Of a stretch of DNA of 64,000 nucleotides, positions 29,324-39,906 are shown piece after piece. The translations under genes and the position numbers were made by a program. How positions within the stretch are numbered: the first letter of the stretch is position 1; each line of letters opens with the position of its first letter. The stretch is from Mesorhizobium helmanticense (GTDB lineage Bacteria; Pseudomonadota; Alphaproteobacteria; Rhizobiales; Rhizobiaceae), in assembly GCF_003034915.1 (NCBI RefSeq), contig NZ_PZJX01000042.1, positions 1 to 64,000 on the forward strand, written 5' to 3'. Under the pieces are notes generated by a model. The model did not search any database. It saw only the letters and a program-made list of their open reading frames with translations, and had not been told where the DNA came from.

Positions 29324-30502
29324 ATGCCTCTTGCTCTCTACGCCCTCGCCGCCGGCGCCTTCGGCATTGGCGTCACCGAATTCGTCATCATGGGCCTGCT
29401 GCTCGATGTCAGCAAAGATCTCGGTGTGTCGATCTCGGCCGCCGGGCAGTTGATTTCGGGCTATGCGCTGGGTGTTGTCGTCGGCGCGCCGCTTTTGACC
29501 ATCGCCACAGGAAGCTGGCCGCGCAAGACCGTGCTTTTGGCGCTGATGGCGATCTTCACCCTTGGCAATCTCGCCTGCGCGCTCGCCCCAGATTACTGGA
29601 CGCTGATGGGCGCCCGCGTGATCACCGCCTTTGCCCACGGCACCTTCTTCGGCGTCGGCTCGGTCGTCGCGACCGGGCTGGTCGCGCCCAACAAGAAGGC
29701 CTCGGCGATCGCGCTGATGTTCACCGGCCTGACCATCGCCAACATCCTCGGCGTACCCTTCGGCACCTGGCTCGGCCAGGCCTTCGGCTGGCGCGCGACC
29801 TTCTGGGCCGTGACCGTTGTTGGACTGGCGGCCTTCGCAATCATCCTGCTGCTGGTGCCACGCAGCCAGGTCGCTCCCGAGAAAAGCAACCTGCGCGCCG
29901 ATCTGGCCGTGCTCGGCCGCAAGCCAGTCCTGCTTGGCTTCGCCACCACGGTGCTCGGCTATGCCGGTGTGTTCGCCGTCTTCACCTATATCGCACCTCT
30001 GCTGACCGAGATCAGCGGCTTTGCGGAAGCCGCCGTGTCACCGATCCTGCTTGTCTTCGGCGGCGGCCTCATCGCCGGCAATCTGCTGGGCGGCAAGTTC
30101 GCCGACCGCTGGCTGGTGCCGTCCGTCCTCGGCAGCCTCGTCGTGCTGGCGCTGGTGCTCGGCACAATGACCTTGGCCCTGCACAGCCAGACGATGACCG
30201 TCATCTATGTCGGCCTGCTGGGTGCTGCCGCCTTCGCCACTGTGGCGCCGTTGCAGATGTGGGTGCTGGAAAAGGCCGAAGGCGCCGGCCAGAGCCTGGC
30301 TTCGTCGTTCAACATCGCTGCCTTCAATCTTGGCAACGCCGCCGGCGCATGGCTTGGCGGCGTGGTCATCGCCCATGGTCCCGGTCTCGATGCCGTCACC
30401 TGGGTCGCCGCCCTGCTGCCGCTCGCGGCGCTCGGCGTGGCTGCGCTGGCGCTGCGTCTTGATCGCCCGACGCTCGGCGAACCGGCAACCGCCTGCTCGT
30501 AA
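29324..30502 (+). CDS. MFS transporter, AraJ/arabinose-efflux-like
   Basis: 392 residues with twelve likely membrane segments. Signatures: LYALAAGAFGIGVTEFVIMG at the N-terminus, the loop GSWPRKTVLLALMAIF of motif A, and ARVITAFAHGTFFGVG. The start at 29324 has AGGA 8 bases upstream; the ATG at 29318 is too close to it. Members export sugars, drugs or small metabolites by proton antiport. It faces a LysR gene and is followed after 48 bases by an aldo/keto reductase, the arrangement of an inducible detoxification unit. Confidence 0.9.
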   Translation: MPLALYALAAGAFGIGVTEFVIMGLLLDVSKDLGVSISAAGQLISGYALGVVVGAPLLTIATGSWPRKTVLLALMAIFTLGNLACALAPDYWTLMGARVITAFAHGTFFGVGSVVATGLVAPNKKASAIALMFTGLTIANILGVPFGTWLGQAFGWRATFWAVTVVGLAAFAIILLLVPRSQVAPEKSNLRADLAVLGRKPVLLGFATTVLGYAGVFAVFTYIAPLLTEISGFAEAAVSPILLVFGGGLIAGNLLGGKFADRWLVPSVLGSLVVLALVLGTMTLALHSQTMTVIYVGLLGAAAFATVAPLQMWVLEKAEGAGQSLASSFNIAAFNLGNAAGAWLGGVVIAHGPGLDAVTWVAALLPLAALGVAALALRLDRPTLGEPATACS

Positions 30503-30550
30503 GCGAGTTCGATGAAATCCAAATCCTCTTTGTCATCATAGGAGAAAAAG

Positions 30551-31585
30551 ATGGAATATCGACGTCTTGGCGCCTCGGGCCTGAAGGTCCCGGCGCTCTC
30601 GTTCGGCGCTGGAACTTTTGGCGGTTCCGGGCCGCTGTTCGGCGCCTGGGGCAACAGCGACGCGGCGGAAGCGCGGCGATTGATCGACATCTGCCTTGAG
30701 GCCGGCGTCAACCTGTTCGACACCGCCGACGTCTATTCGAATGGCGCTTCCGAAGAGGTGCTCGGCCAGGCGATCAAAGGCCGCCGCGACGCCGTGCTGA
30801 TCTCGACCAAGACCTCGCTGCCGATGGGCGACGGGCCGGCTGACTACGGCTCGTCGCGTTCGCGGCTGATCCGAGCCGTGGAGGACGCATTGAAACGTCT
30901 CGGCACCGACTATATCGACCTGTTGCAACTGCACGCCTTCGATGCCGGCACGCCGATCGAGGAAGTGCTGTCGACGCTGGATGACCTCGTGCGCGCCGGC
31001 AAGCTGCGTTATGTCGGCGTCTCCAATTTCTCCGGCTGGCAGGTGATGAAATCGCTCGGCCTGGCGGACAGGCACGGATATCCGCGCTACGTCGCCCACC
31101 AGGTCTATTATTCGCTGGTCGGGCGCGACTACGAATGGGAGCTGATGCCGCTTGGTCTCGACCAGGGCGTCGGCGCGCTGGTGTGGAGCCCACTCGGTTG
31201 GGGGCGCCTGACCGGCAAGATCCGCCGTGGCAAGAAGTTGCCGGAAAAGAGCCGGCTGCACGACACCGCAAGCTTCGGGCCGCCGGTCGAGGACGAACAT
31301 CTCTACCGGGTCGTCGACGCGCTCGACGCGATAGCCGGGGAAACCGGCAAGACCGTGCCGCAGATCGCCATCAACTGGCTCCTGCAGCGCCCGACCGTAT
31401 CGTCCGTCATCATCGGCGCCCGCAACGAGGAGCAGCTTCGCCAGAACCTCGGCGCGGTCGGCTGGACGTTGACCCCGGAGCAGATGAAAAAGCTCGACGC
31501 CGCAAGCGAAGTCACCGCGCCCTACCCGTATTTTCCGTATCGGCGCCAGGAGGGTTTCGCCCGGTTGAACCCGCCAGCGGTGTAA
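30551..31585 (+). CDS. Aldo/keto reductase
   Basis: 344 residues. Motifs are LGASGLKVPALSFGAGTFGG, LFDTADVYSNGASEEVLGQA (Asp and Tyr), STKTSLPMGDGP, DYIDLLQLHAFD (His), YVGVSNFSGWQVM, and VIIGARNEEQLRQNLGAVGW for the nicotinamide dinucleotide. An AGGAG site lies before the ATG. It is a paralogue of the enzyme at 27185-28234 but clearly distinct in sequence. Likely co-transcribed with the MFS gene; substrate unknown. Confidence 0.93.
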   Translation: MEYRRLGASGLKVPALSFGAGTFGGSGPLFGAWGNSDAAEARRLIDICLEAGVNLFDTADVYSNGASEEVLGQAIKGRRDAVLISTKTSLPMGDGPADYGSSRSRLIRAVEDALKRLGTDYIDLLQLHAFDAGTPIEEVLSTLDDLVRAGKLRYVGVSNFSGWQVMKSLGLADRHGYPRYVAHQVYYSLVGRDYEWELMPLGLDQGVGALVWSPLGWGRLTGKIRRGKKLPEKSRLHDTASFGPPVEDEHLYRVVDALDAIAGETGKTVPQIAINWLLQRPTVSSVIIGARNEEQLRQNLGAVGWTLTPEQMKKLDAASEVTAPYPYFPYRRQEGFARLNPPAV

Positions 31586-31645
31586 GCGTCGCGATCCTCG
31601 TTTCGGGATCATCATAGACATCGGGGCGTAGCCGAAGCCCCCTCA

Positions 31646-31709
31646 ACTTCGTCATCCTCGGGTCTTCGCGACGCCGCTTCGCGGCTGCTCCGCCCGTGGA
31701 TGACGAAGT
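31646..31709. repeat. Intergenic palindrome (ACTTCGTCATCC type)
   Basis: ACTTCGTCATCC (31646-31657) and GGATGACGAAGT (31698-31709) are perfect 12-bp inverted arms enclosing a 40-base GC-rich core that can pair further (CGCGACGCCGC, GCTTCGCGGC). It lies between the aldo/keto reductase and usg, both ending nearby, and may also stop transcription. Confidence 0.75.
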
Positions 31710-31787
31710 GATTGATGTTTCCGCCAATCGCCAAGGCGTGTGGTCCGCTGATGCAAACACGGTCCGTCAAACTTCTGCGACAAGGAA

Positions 31788-32060
31788 CTAATGCAGCACG
31801 AACTCTCCATCGACCTTGCGCCATTCGTTCGGCGAGATCAGTTTCTGGTGCGTATAACTCACCGAGTGCAGCGGCCCGTCGAGCCTCGCCTTCCAGAACT
31901 CGATGAACCTTATCAGCACCGGGAATTTCGGCGCGATGTCGTAGTCCTGCCAGATGAAGCTCTGTAAGAGATGCGGGTGGTCGGGGAAGTGATAAAGAAT
32001 CTTGGCCGTGGTCAAGCCATATCCCCTAAGCATCAGGTCCATTTCTGAATGGTCGCGCAT
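31788..32060 (-). CDS. usg: Usg family protein
   Basis: 90 residues. The phrases GYGLTTAKILYHFPDHPHLLQ, FIWQDYDIAPKFP, DGPLHSVSYTHQKLISPNEW (in parts) are those of the alphaproteobacterial Usg family, named from a Caulobacter gene upstream of the trp cluster. The function is not known. Here it is a single gene with the acsA promoter region behind it. Confidence 0.85.
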   Translation of the reverse strand: MRDHSEMDLMLRGYGLTTAKILYHFPDHPHLLQSFIWQDYDIAPKFPVLIRFIEFWKARLDGPLHSVSYTHQKLISPNEWRKVDGEFVLH

Positions 32061-32364
32061 TGCAGCCCCCAGGTTGATTCTCCTTTCCTCCCAGTGTGAA
32101 ATTGTGCGCGCTATTTGCTTAACCGTCTATTGATATTTCGCAGTCTAGGCCAAGTTTACTACGCAAAAACATGTAGTTAGCAGCGATCGTACCCGAGTGC
32201 TGACAGCATTGAAAAAGGCTGCTGCGGCATCCCGCCGCGCGAATCCAACGTCTAATGTTGCCGTCACGGCGGAACTGTTAATAATGCGCGCGAATTCGCG
32301 GCCGCAACGCCGCGAGCCCGCTGGTGCGTCAAGCCGGCGGCATGGTTTGGGAGGAAAGCCAAGA
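32061..32364. other. Divergent intergenic region between usg and acsA
   Basis: About 300 bases with a clear AT-rich block near 32105-32200 (CTATTTGCTTAACC, TTGATATTTCGCAG, GTTTACTACGC), where promoters for both genes are expected. I cannot assign exact -35/-10 boxes. The open frame from 32197 is only an upstream extension of acsA. No small gene is evident. Confidence 0.45.
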
Positions 32365-34319
<1,955 letters not shown>

Positions 34320-34320
<1 letters not shown>

Positions 34321-35069
34321 TGCCGGCCGCGACCGAGATCGGCACTGTCAGCGAGCTCTGGCGCTATCCGGCGAGCTCGCTCGCCGGCGAGCGCCAGGAC
34401 GTAATCGCGGTCGGAAAAGAGACCATCGATGGCGATCGCTTGTTCGGCCTAGTCGATGCCTCGAACAACGAGATCGCACGGCCCGACCGCGAAGCGAAAT
34501 GGCACAAGGTGCCGCTGATCCGCACCCGGTTGACCGGTGAATGCGCGCTCGAGATCGCCGTTCCCGGCGGCGACTGGTTGGCCGCGCCCGGCGCCGAAAG
34601 CGACCGCGTCGTTTCCGCCTATCTCGGTTTCGAGGCCTCGATCCGGCCGTTTCGCAGGGAAAACGTTGCGCCGGATTATTCCGGCCCGCTGACCGCGGAG
34701 CGCTATCGCAAGGCGCCCATCCACCTGCTGACCACCGCCTCGATCGCGCGCCTGAAAGCATTGCATCCCCTGGGAACGCCCGACCCGCGCCGCTTCCGCC
34801 CCAACATCGTGGTCGACATGGCGGCCATCGAGGGATCGTTCCCGGAAACGGAATGGATCGGCCGCAAGCTGGCGATCGGCGATCTGCTGTTGACCATATC
34901 GGAACCGTGTCGCCGCTGCGGCTTCACTATCATCGCCCAGGATGGCTTTGACCACGACCCGGCAATCCTGCGCAATCTGGTTCGCCACAACGCCCACAAT
35001 ATCGGCGTCTATTGCACCGTCGACCGGCCAGCCAGCGTGGAAATCGGTGCCCCTATGCGGTTCGTGTGA
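34320..35069 (+). CDS. MOSC domain-containing protein
   Basis: 249 residues. The N-terminal beta-barrel part has the opening VSELWRYPASSLAGER, and the later PDPRRFRPNIVVDM and EPCRRCGFTII blocks, with the conserved cysteine, are of the MOSC type known from molybdenum cofactor sulfurases and the mARC/YcbX proteins. It therefore probably handles Mo-cofactor-bound sulfur or acts in reduction of N-hydroxylated compounds; the precise role is open. It is translationally coupled to acsA by a 1-base overlap, an association whose meaning is unclear. Confidence 0.88.
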
Positions 35070-35070
35070 A

Positions 35071-36348
35071 CTACCGATACAGATCCGCCCGCGTTGGCGG
35101 CAGGCCGCTCGGGCCGCGCGCCCGCTTGGTGGCGACGGTCTGGAAAATCTGCGCCGAGGCGCGCTCGAAGGTGATCGAGCAGCCGGTAAGATAAAGCAGC
35201 CAGAGCCGCGCCTTGGCCTCGCCGACCTCGGCGATCGCCTCGTCGAAGCGCGCATCGAGGCGCTCCGCCCACAGACGGCAGGTGCGGGCGTAATGCTCGC
35301 GCAGGTTTTCGACATCGTAGACAAGGAAACCGTGCGCTTCGAGATTGCCGAGCGTCATGCCGATCGTGTCGACCTCCCCGCCCGGAAAAATGTATTTGAT
35401 CAGCGCCTTGTATTCCGCGCCCTTGCGCAGCGTCTTCTTCGCGCTGCCCTTGCTGCGCCGCGTGATGGCGTGGTGCAAATAGATGCCACCCGGCTTGAGC
35501 AGGCGATGGATGGTCGAGAAATAGGTCGCGTGATTGGCCAGGCCGACCGCCTCGAACATTCCGATCGACGAGATCTTGTCGTAGCTGCCGCTGAGGTCGG
35601 TGTAGGATTTGATGTCGATGGTGACACGATCCTCGAGGCCCTCGGCGCGGATGCGTTCGCGCGCCAGCCGGGTCTGCTCTTCCGACAGCGAGACACCGTG
35701 ACCGATGACGCCATGGTGTTTGGCCGCATGGATCAGCATCGCCCCCCAGCCGCAGCCGATATCGAGCAACCGATCGCCAGGCTTCAGCCGCAACTTGCGG
35801 CAGATATGATCGAGCTTGTCGACCTGCGCCTGGTCGATGCCATTGGTGAAGTCGGTGAAATAAGCGCAGGTGTAGACCATGCGCTCGTCGAGAAAGAGCC
35901 GGTAAAAGGCATTCGAGATGTCGTAGTGGTGCTGGATCGCCTCCTTGCTGGAACCGCTGACGAAGGGATTGCGCCCGGCAAGGTCGGCCTGCGCCGCCAT
36001 CTGCTTGCGCGAAAACAGCACCGCGGGGAGGTCGCGCAGGATCGCCAGCTTCGGCAGTGTTTTCAGCTTCGCCTTGATATTGCCCCGCGACGGCAGGGCG
36101 TAGAAATCGAACAGTGAACCGTCCTCGACATCGACGGCCTTGGAAATCCACATCTCGATCAGCGTCGAGAAGCTGGGGCGGCGCACCATCCGCCAGACGA
36201 TATCCTGGTCGTTGATGGTGAGCACGGGGCCGGTGGCGGGACCGATGCGCTCGCCGGTCCACAATTTGACGGCGAAACCCGGATCGAGCGTCTCGACAAC
36301 CGTTCGAACAATCCGTGCGGCCTTGTCGGCAGCCTCCATATCCATCAC
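35071..36348 (-). CDS. cfa: Cyclopropane-fatty-acyl-phospholipid synthase, copy 1
   Basis: 425 residues. It methylates the double bond of unsaturated phospholipid acyl chains with S-adenosylmethionine. SAM motif I is LLDIGCGWGAMLIHAAK; the Cfa signature runs through GVSLSEEQ, SIGMFEAVG, ISTIHRLLKPGG-like FSTIHRLLKPGGIYLHHAI and YIFPGGEVDTIG. QHHYDISNAFYRLFLDERM is the substrate-side block. It is the second of two head-to-tail paralogues, 111 bases after copy 2, and converges on the MOSC gene with a single base between the stops. Confidence 0.95.
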   Translation of the reverse strand: MMDMEAADKAARIVRTVVETLDPGFAVKLWTGERIGPATGPVLTINDQDIVWRMVRRPSFSTLIEMWISKAVDVEDGSLFDFYALPSRGNIKAKLKTLPKLAILRDLPAVLFSRKQMAAQADLAGRNPFVSGSSKEAIQHHYDISNAFYRLFLDERMVYTCAYFTDFTNGIDQAQVDKLDHICRKLRLKPGDRLLDIGCGWGAMLIHAAKHHGVIGHGVSLSEEQTRLARERIRAEGLEDRVTIDIKSYTDLSGSYDKISSIGMFEAVGLANHATYFSTIHRLLKPGGIYLHHAITRRSKGSAKKTLRKGAEYKALIKYIFPGGEVDTIGMTLGNLEAHGFLVYDVENLREHYARTCRLWAERLDARFDEAIAEVGEAKARLWLLYLTGCSITFERASAQIFQTVATKRARGPSGLPPTRADLYR

Positions 36349-36459
36349 CCGCCCCAGAACACCGACAGGATTTTGCCCGCCGGATCAGTTGGCCGCAACC
36401 CACCACCGTCGACCGACCGGGCAGCTTCAAGGACGGCGAGACGCCACGGTCGCTTTGGA

Positions 36460-37728
36460 TTACCGATACAGATCCGCCCGCGTCGGCGGCAAACTGCTTG
36501 GCCCCCGCCTCCTCTTTGTCGCCACCGTCTGAAACAGTTGCGTCGAACCGTTGTTGAACATCTGCGAACATCCGGCGAGATAAAGCAGCCAAAGCCTCGC
36601 CCTTGGCTCGCCCACTTCGGCCACCGCCGCGCCGAACCGCGCCTGCAGCCGTTGCGCCCACAGGCGACAGGTCTGCGCGTAGTGCTCTCGCAAATTCTCG
36701 ACATCGTAGACCAGGAACCCGTGCGCCTCGAGATTGCCGACCGTCATTCCGATCGTGTCGAGTTCGCCGCCCGGGAAGATATACTTGACCAGCGCTTTGT
36801 ATCCGGGGTCCTTGCGCAGCGTCTTCTTCAAACTGCCCTTGTCGCGTTTGGTTATGGCGTGGTGCAGGTAGATGCCATCTGGCTTGAGCAGGCGATGTAT
36901 GGTCGAAAAGTACGCCGCATGATTGACGAGCCCGAGATGCTCGAACATGCCGATAGAGGAAATCTTGTCGTAGCTGCCGGTGAGATCGGTATAGGATTTG
37001 ATATCGATGGTGATCCGTTTTTCCAGCCCTTCGGCACGGATCCGTTCGCGGGCAAATGCCGTTTGCTCCTCCGACAGAGAGACGCCATGCCCGATCACAC
37101 CATGGTTCTTGGCGGCGTGGATCAGCATTCCGCCCCACCCGCAGCCGATGTCGAGAAGGTGGTCGCCAGGCTTTAGTCTGAGCTTGCGGCAGATGTGTTC
37201 CAGCTTGTCGGCCTGTGCCATGTCGATATCATTGGCAAAGTCGGTGAAGTACCCGCAGCTGTAGACCATCCTCTCGTCGAGGAAGAGCTGGTAGAAGGCA
37301 TTGGAGATGTCATAGTGGTGCTCGATTGCCTGCTTGCTCGACCCGCTGACGAAGGGGTTGCGGCCAGCGAGATCGCTGCGCGCCGCCATCTGCTTGCGCG
37401 AAAACAGCACGGCGGGCAGATCGCGCAGAATCGCCAGCTTCGGTAGTGATTTCAGCTTAAGGCGCAGCTTGCCTTCGAAAGGTATTGCGTAGAGATCGAG
37501 TGGGGAGCCATCTTCGACGTCGATGGCCTTCGACACCCACATCTCGATCAGCGTCGACAAGGTGGGGCGGCGGACCACCTGCCAGACGATGTCCTGGTCG
37601 TTGATGGTGAGCACGGGGCCGGTGGCGGGCCCGATCCGCTCGCCGGTCCACAGCCTGACCGCAAAACCCGGTTTCAGCGTTTCGATGACCGTTCGAACGA
37701 TCCGTGCCGCCTTGTTGCTGGCTTCCAT
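36460..37728 (-). CDS. cfa: Cyclopropane-fatty-acyl-phospholipid synthase, copy 2
   Basis: 422 residues, co-linear with copy 1 over the full length and highly similar (same LLDIGCGWGGMLIHAAK, IEHHYDISNAFYQLFLDERM, YIFPGGELDTIG and the C-terminal LPPTRADLYR). Differences concentrate at the N-terminus (LDLYAIPFEGKLRLKLKSL against the FDFYALPSRGNIKAKLKTL of copy 1) and in a few surface stretches. It is the upstream member of the tandem pair. Different stress or growth-phase control is possible; no promoter could be assigned. Confidence 0.95.
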   Translation of the reverse strand: MEASNKAARIVRTVIETLKPGFAVRLWTGERIGPATGPVLTINDQDIVWQVVRRPTLSTLIEMWVSKAIDVEDGSPLDLYAIPFEGKLRLKLKSLPKLAILRDLPAVLFSRKQMAARSDLAGRNPFVSGSSKQAIEHHYDISNAFYQLFLDERMVYSCGYFTDFANDIDMAQADKLEHICRKLRLKPGDHLLDIGCGWGGMLIHAAKNHGVIGHGVSLSEEQTAFARERIRAEGLEKRITIDIKSYTDLTGSYDKISSIGMFEHLGLVNHAAYFSTIHRLLKPDGIYLHHAITKRDKGSLKKTLRKDPGYKALVKYIFPGGELDTIGMTVGNLEAHGFLVYDVENLREHYAQTCRLWAQRLQARFGAAVAEVGEPRARLWLLYLAGCSQMFNNGSTQLFQTVATKRRRGPSSLPPTRADLYR

Positions 37729-37914
37729 TTCCTTCCCCGACGCGCCGGATGCCGGCAGTCCAGTGCGACAATGTTGTCCGGTTGGCCGGTGGACCGCAAG
37801 CCGCGCCGGTGCCGAAAAACATCACATGCGGCTTTTTCAACAGGACGCCTTGCCATTTGCTGCGGCGCACCCCATCATCATTGTGTGTTCAACAAATCGA
37901 AAGGAGGTGATCCG

Positions 37915-37986
37915 ATGTCGAGTGATTTCGTTTTCCAGAACGTGGCCTCAGCGGATTGCACTTTCGGGAAGCAGTCTTCCCGTTAA
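37915..37986 (+). CDS. 23-residue micro-ORF with perfect Shine-Dalgarno
   Basis: ATG at 37915 to TAA at 37984-37986 encodes a 23-residue peptide, MSSDFVFQNVASADCTFGKQ then SSR. AAAGGAGGTGATCC (37900-37913) matches the complement of the 16S rRNA 3' end over 14 bases, with ideal 7-base spacing from GGAGG to ATG, far stronger than any other ribosome site in the window. A T-tailed hairpin follows about 70 bases later, so this appears to be a short independent transcript. It has one cysteine, no membrane segment and no family I know. Leader peptide, dual-function RNA or true microprotein are all possible. Confidence 0.5.
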   Translation: MSSDFVFQNVASADCTFGKQSSR

Positions 37987-38056
37987 GGCGCGAGATGCGC
38001 GGCGGGCGACGCTAGAGCGCCGCCGCCAATGAGCCGCGCCATGGACGGAAACACGG

Positions 38057-38092
38057 AAGGCCGCCGGCTTCGAAGGAAGCGGCGGCCTTTTC
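38057..38092 (+). terminator. Terminator after the micro-ORF transcript
   Basis: AAGGCCGCCG (38057-38066) pairs perfectly with CGGCGGCCTT (38080-38089), the loop can pair further (CTTC/GAAG), and TTTT follows. It lies between the micro-ORF and the 3' end of the TadG-like gene and may serve both strands. Confidence 0.85.
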
Positions 38093-38102
38093 CGTTTGAT
38101 GA

Positions 38103-39599
38103 TCAGTGGGTGAGTGCAACCTTTTCGGTATTTCGGATGATTTCCTGAAAGGCGGCGTCCAGTTCCACTCCGGTGGAAACCTCGAAATAATGTCTGTTGG
38201 CGGCGGAGACGTCTTTCGACGAACAGTCCTTCAGCACCGCCTTCGCCTGATCCCGCTCGGTTGCCGACATATCCTTGTCGTTGAGGTCGAAGCCGATCGT
38301 GAAAATCTCGATGCCGTCACTTTTCATGTTGCCGCATAGCGTTTCAGCGTTGCCGCGCGCAAGGTTGCCCTGGCTGTTGTAGCTGCCCCCGGCGCCGGCG
38401 AAGGCTGTATTGAACTGGCCATCGGTCATCAGGATCGCGACCTTGGCGATCTTCTTCGCATTGATATCCGCGGGGCCGCTGCCGAGACCGGCATTCTTGA
38501 TCGCCGCGCGCCATTGCGGCGACAGCATATAGTAGGTCCACTGAATGGCGATCGCGCCGGCGGTGTAACCATCGGCCCGGAAGTCGTCGATCGAATCGAG
38601 CAAGGCGCCGGAATCGGCTGTCAGTGGGATCACCGCCGCGTCAGGGCACTTGTTCATTCCTCCACCACCCAGATGATCATCCCGGTTGACCAGGGCATAA
38701 TATTTCTTGCCGTTCCCGTCCGTGCGAACCGTGTCGGGGCCGTCGGCGCTGAAATCCGGATCGCCGTTTTTGTTCTTGCGCTCCGTGGCGCAATCGTCGG
38801 AACGGGGCGCCGCTGCGCCAACGATGGAGATGTAGTCGCTGAAGGACGGCAGCAGCTTACTGCCCGTCTTGGTGACGAGAAGCGAGCTGCCGGCGACGGG
38901 CGGCAGGTCAGAGCCCCCCTGCTTCTCGGCATAGACGTTTTCCGCCAGCTTGCCGACATTCACGGCGGAGGCATAAGGCACAAGCGCGACGCGAATGCGG
39001 GGGTTCTTCGGATCCTGGTTCTGAAGCATCGTCTCGACCGCGTTTTTTGCCGCTGCTTTCAGATCACCGATCTTGTCTTTCTTGCCGCTCCTCTTCATCG
39101 ACCCCGTGATGTCGAGCATCATCGCCACCTCGACCGTCTTGTCCGAATAAAGGGCCGTGGTGGATGCGGTGACGCGCCGCGCGCTTTCAAGGCCGAAGAT
39201 CGGGAAATAGAGGCCGACATCGACATGCGCGTCCGCCCGGACCGTATTGGCGGTCCTGTCGACCGTCAACTTGTCGAGGACGATCTGGTCGGCCTGCAGG
39301 ATACCGGCCGTGCGGTTGGCGTCGAGGAAGACCTGCACCGATTTGCTGGCGTCGGCCTCCTTGATGACGCCGGTCGTCAGGTCGCGCGCCGTCGAGGTCA
39401 CCGCCGCATCGACCACGCCTTGCAGGCTCGATCTGGCGTTGTAGAGCTGCGAAACGTTAACGGCAAAGCCGGCGCCCAGCACCAGAACCGACCCGACAAC
39501 GCCAAAAAGAACCGCGATGTTTCCGCTGCGATCCCTGCCGAAACCGCCGATCGACTGAGCAAGACCCCCAAAATGCCGCATGCTTTTCGCCTCCATCAT
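38103..39599 (-). CDS. TadE/TadG-like pilus assembly protein with von Willebrand factor A domain
   Basis: 498 residues from the ATG at 39599 (MMEAKSMRHF), with GAGG upstream. The N-terminus has RDRSGNIAVLFGVVGSVLVL, the charged-then-hydrophobic membrane segment of the TadE/Flp-associated (pilus assembly) family. A vWA domain starts at VEVAMMLDITGSM with MIDAS residues D-x-T-x-S, and continues to AILMTDGQFNT. Four or more cysteines and a long insertion (about residues 200-300) lie between. Proteins of this type are minor, membrane-anchored parts of Tad secretion systems, but no other tad gene is near. ATGs at 39596 and 39581 are alternatives. Confidence 0.88.
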   Translation of the reverse strand: MMEAKSMRHFGGLAQSIGGFGRDRSGNIAVLFGVVGSVLVLGAGFAVNVSQLYNARSSLQGVVDAAVTSTARDLTTGVIKEADASKSVQVFLDANRTAGILQADQIVLDKLTVDRTANTVRADAHVDVGLYFPIFGLESARRVTASTTALYSDKTVEVAMMLDITGSMKRSGKKDKIGDLKAAAKNAVETMLQNQDPKNPRIRVALVPYASAVNVGKLAENVYAEKQGGSDLPPVAGSSLLVTKTGSKLLPSFSDYISIVGAAAPRSDDCATERKNKNGDPDFSADGPDTVRTDGNGKKYYALVNRDDHLGGGGMNKCPDAAVIPLTADSGALLDSIDDFRADGYTAGAIAIQWTYYMLSPQWRAAIKNAGLGSGPADINAKKIAKVAILMTDGQFNTAFAGAGGSYNSQGNLARGNAETLCGNMKSDGIEIFTIGFDLNDKDMSATERDQAKAVLKDCSSKDVSAANRHYFEVSTGVELDAAFQEIIRNTEKVALTH

Positions 39600-39906
39600 C
39601 ACGGCCTCGTAGCCATGTGAAGGCGCAGTTGCAGGATCCCGGCCGGATGACCTGGCCATGGCGCGGAACGCCGGTTGCTCGCGGCAAGCCATTGTTTCTG
39701 CTATATTTCAAAACGCGGCATGGTAAACAATCGGTAAACGGGAAGGCCCAGTGGCCGTTTCGTTTACGAAGCGCTTACCATGATCCGCTCGCCACCGCGC
39801 CGTCCGGAAACTCGGTCCCTATCCGGCACAGAGATGCTGTGCCGAAGCGGATCAGGTGCACCCGACCCGGGAGGCCTTCGCAACGGCGCCGGCAGCGCCC
39901 GCATGC
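39600..39906. other. Intergenic region upstream of the TadG-like gene
   Basis: About 300 bases holding the presumed tadG promoter (AT-rich TTTCTGCTATATTTCAAAAC near 39697-39716) and the dyad listed separately. The remaining part next to the transglutaminase-like gene is GC-rich and featureless. I see no gene here. Confidence 0.5.
39722..39779. promoter_or_regulatory. Long imperfect dyad upstream of the TadG-like gene
   Basis: GGTAAACAATCGGTAAACG (39722-39740) and CGTTTACGAAGCGCTTACC (39761-39779) match as inverted repeats at 14 of 19 positions, with a 20-bp spacer. GGTAAAC-like half-sites occur twice in the left arm. Its place next to an AT-rich promoter-like stretch suggests a regulator site; which protein binds is unknown. 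Confidence 0.4.

Noticed and set aside
35009..37138. 709-codon open frame spanning both cfa genes
   Set aside because: It is a shadow frame of the two paralogues on the same strand. Its repeated content simply reflects their similarity.
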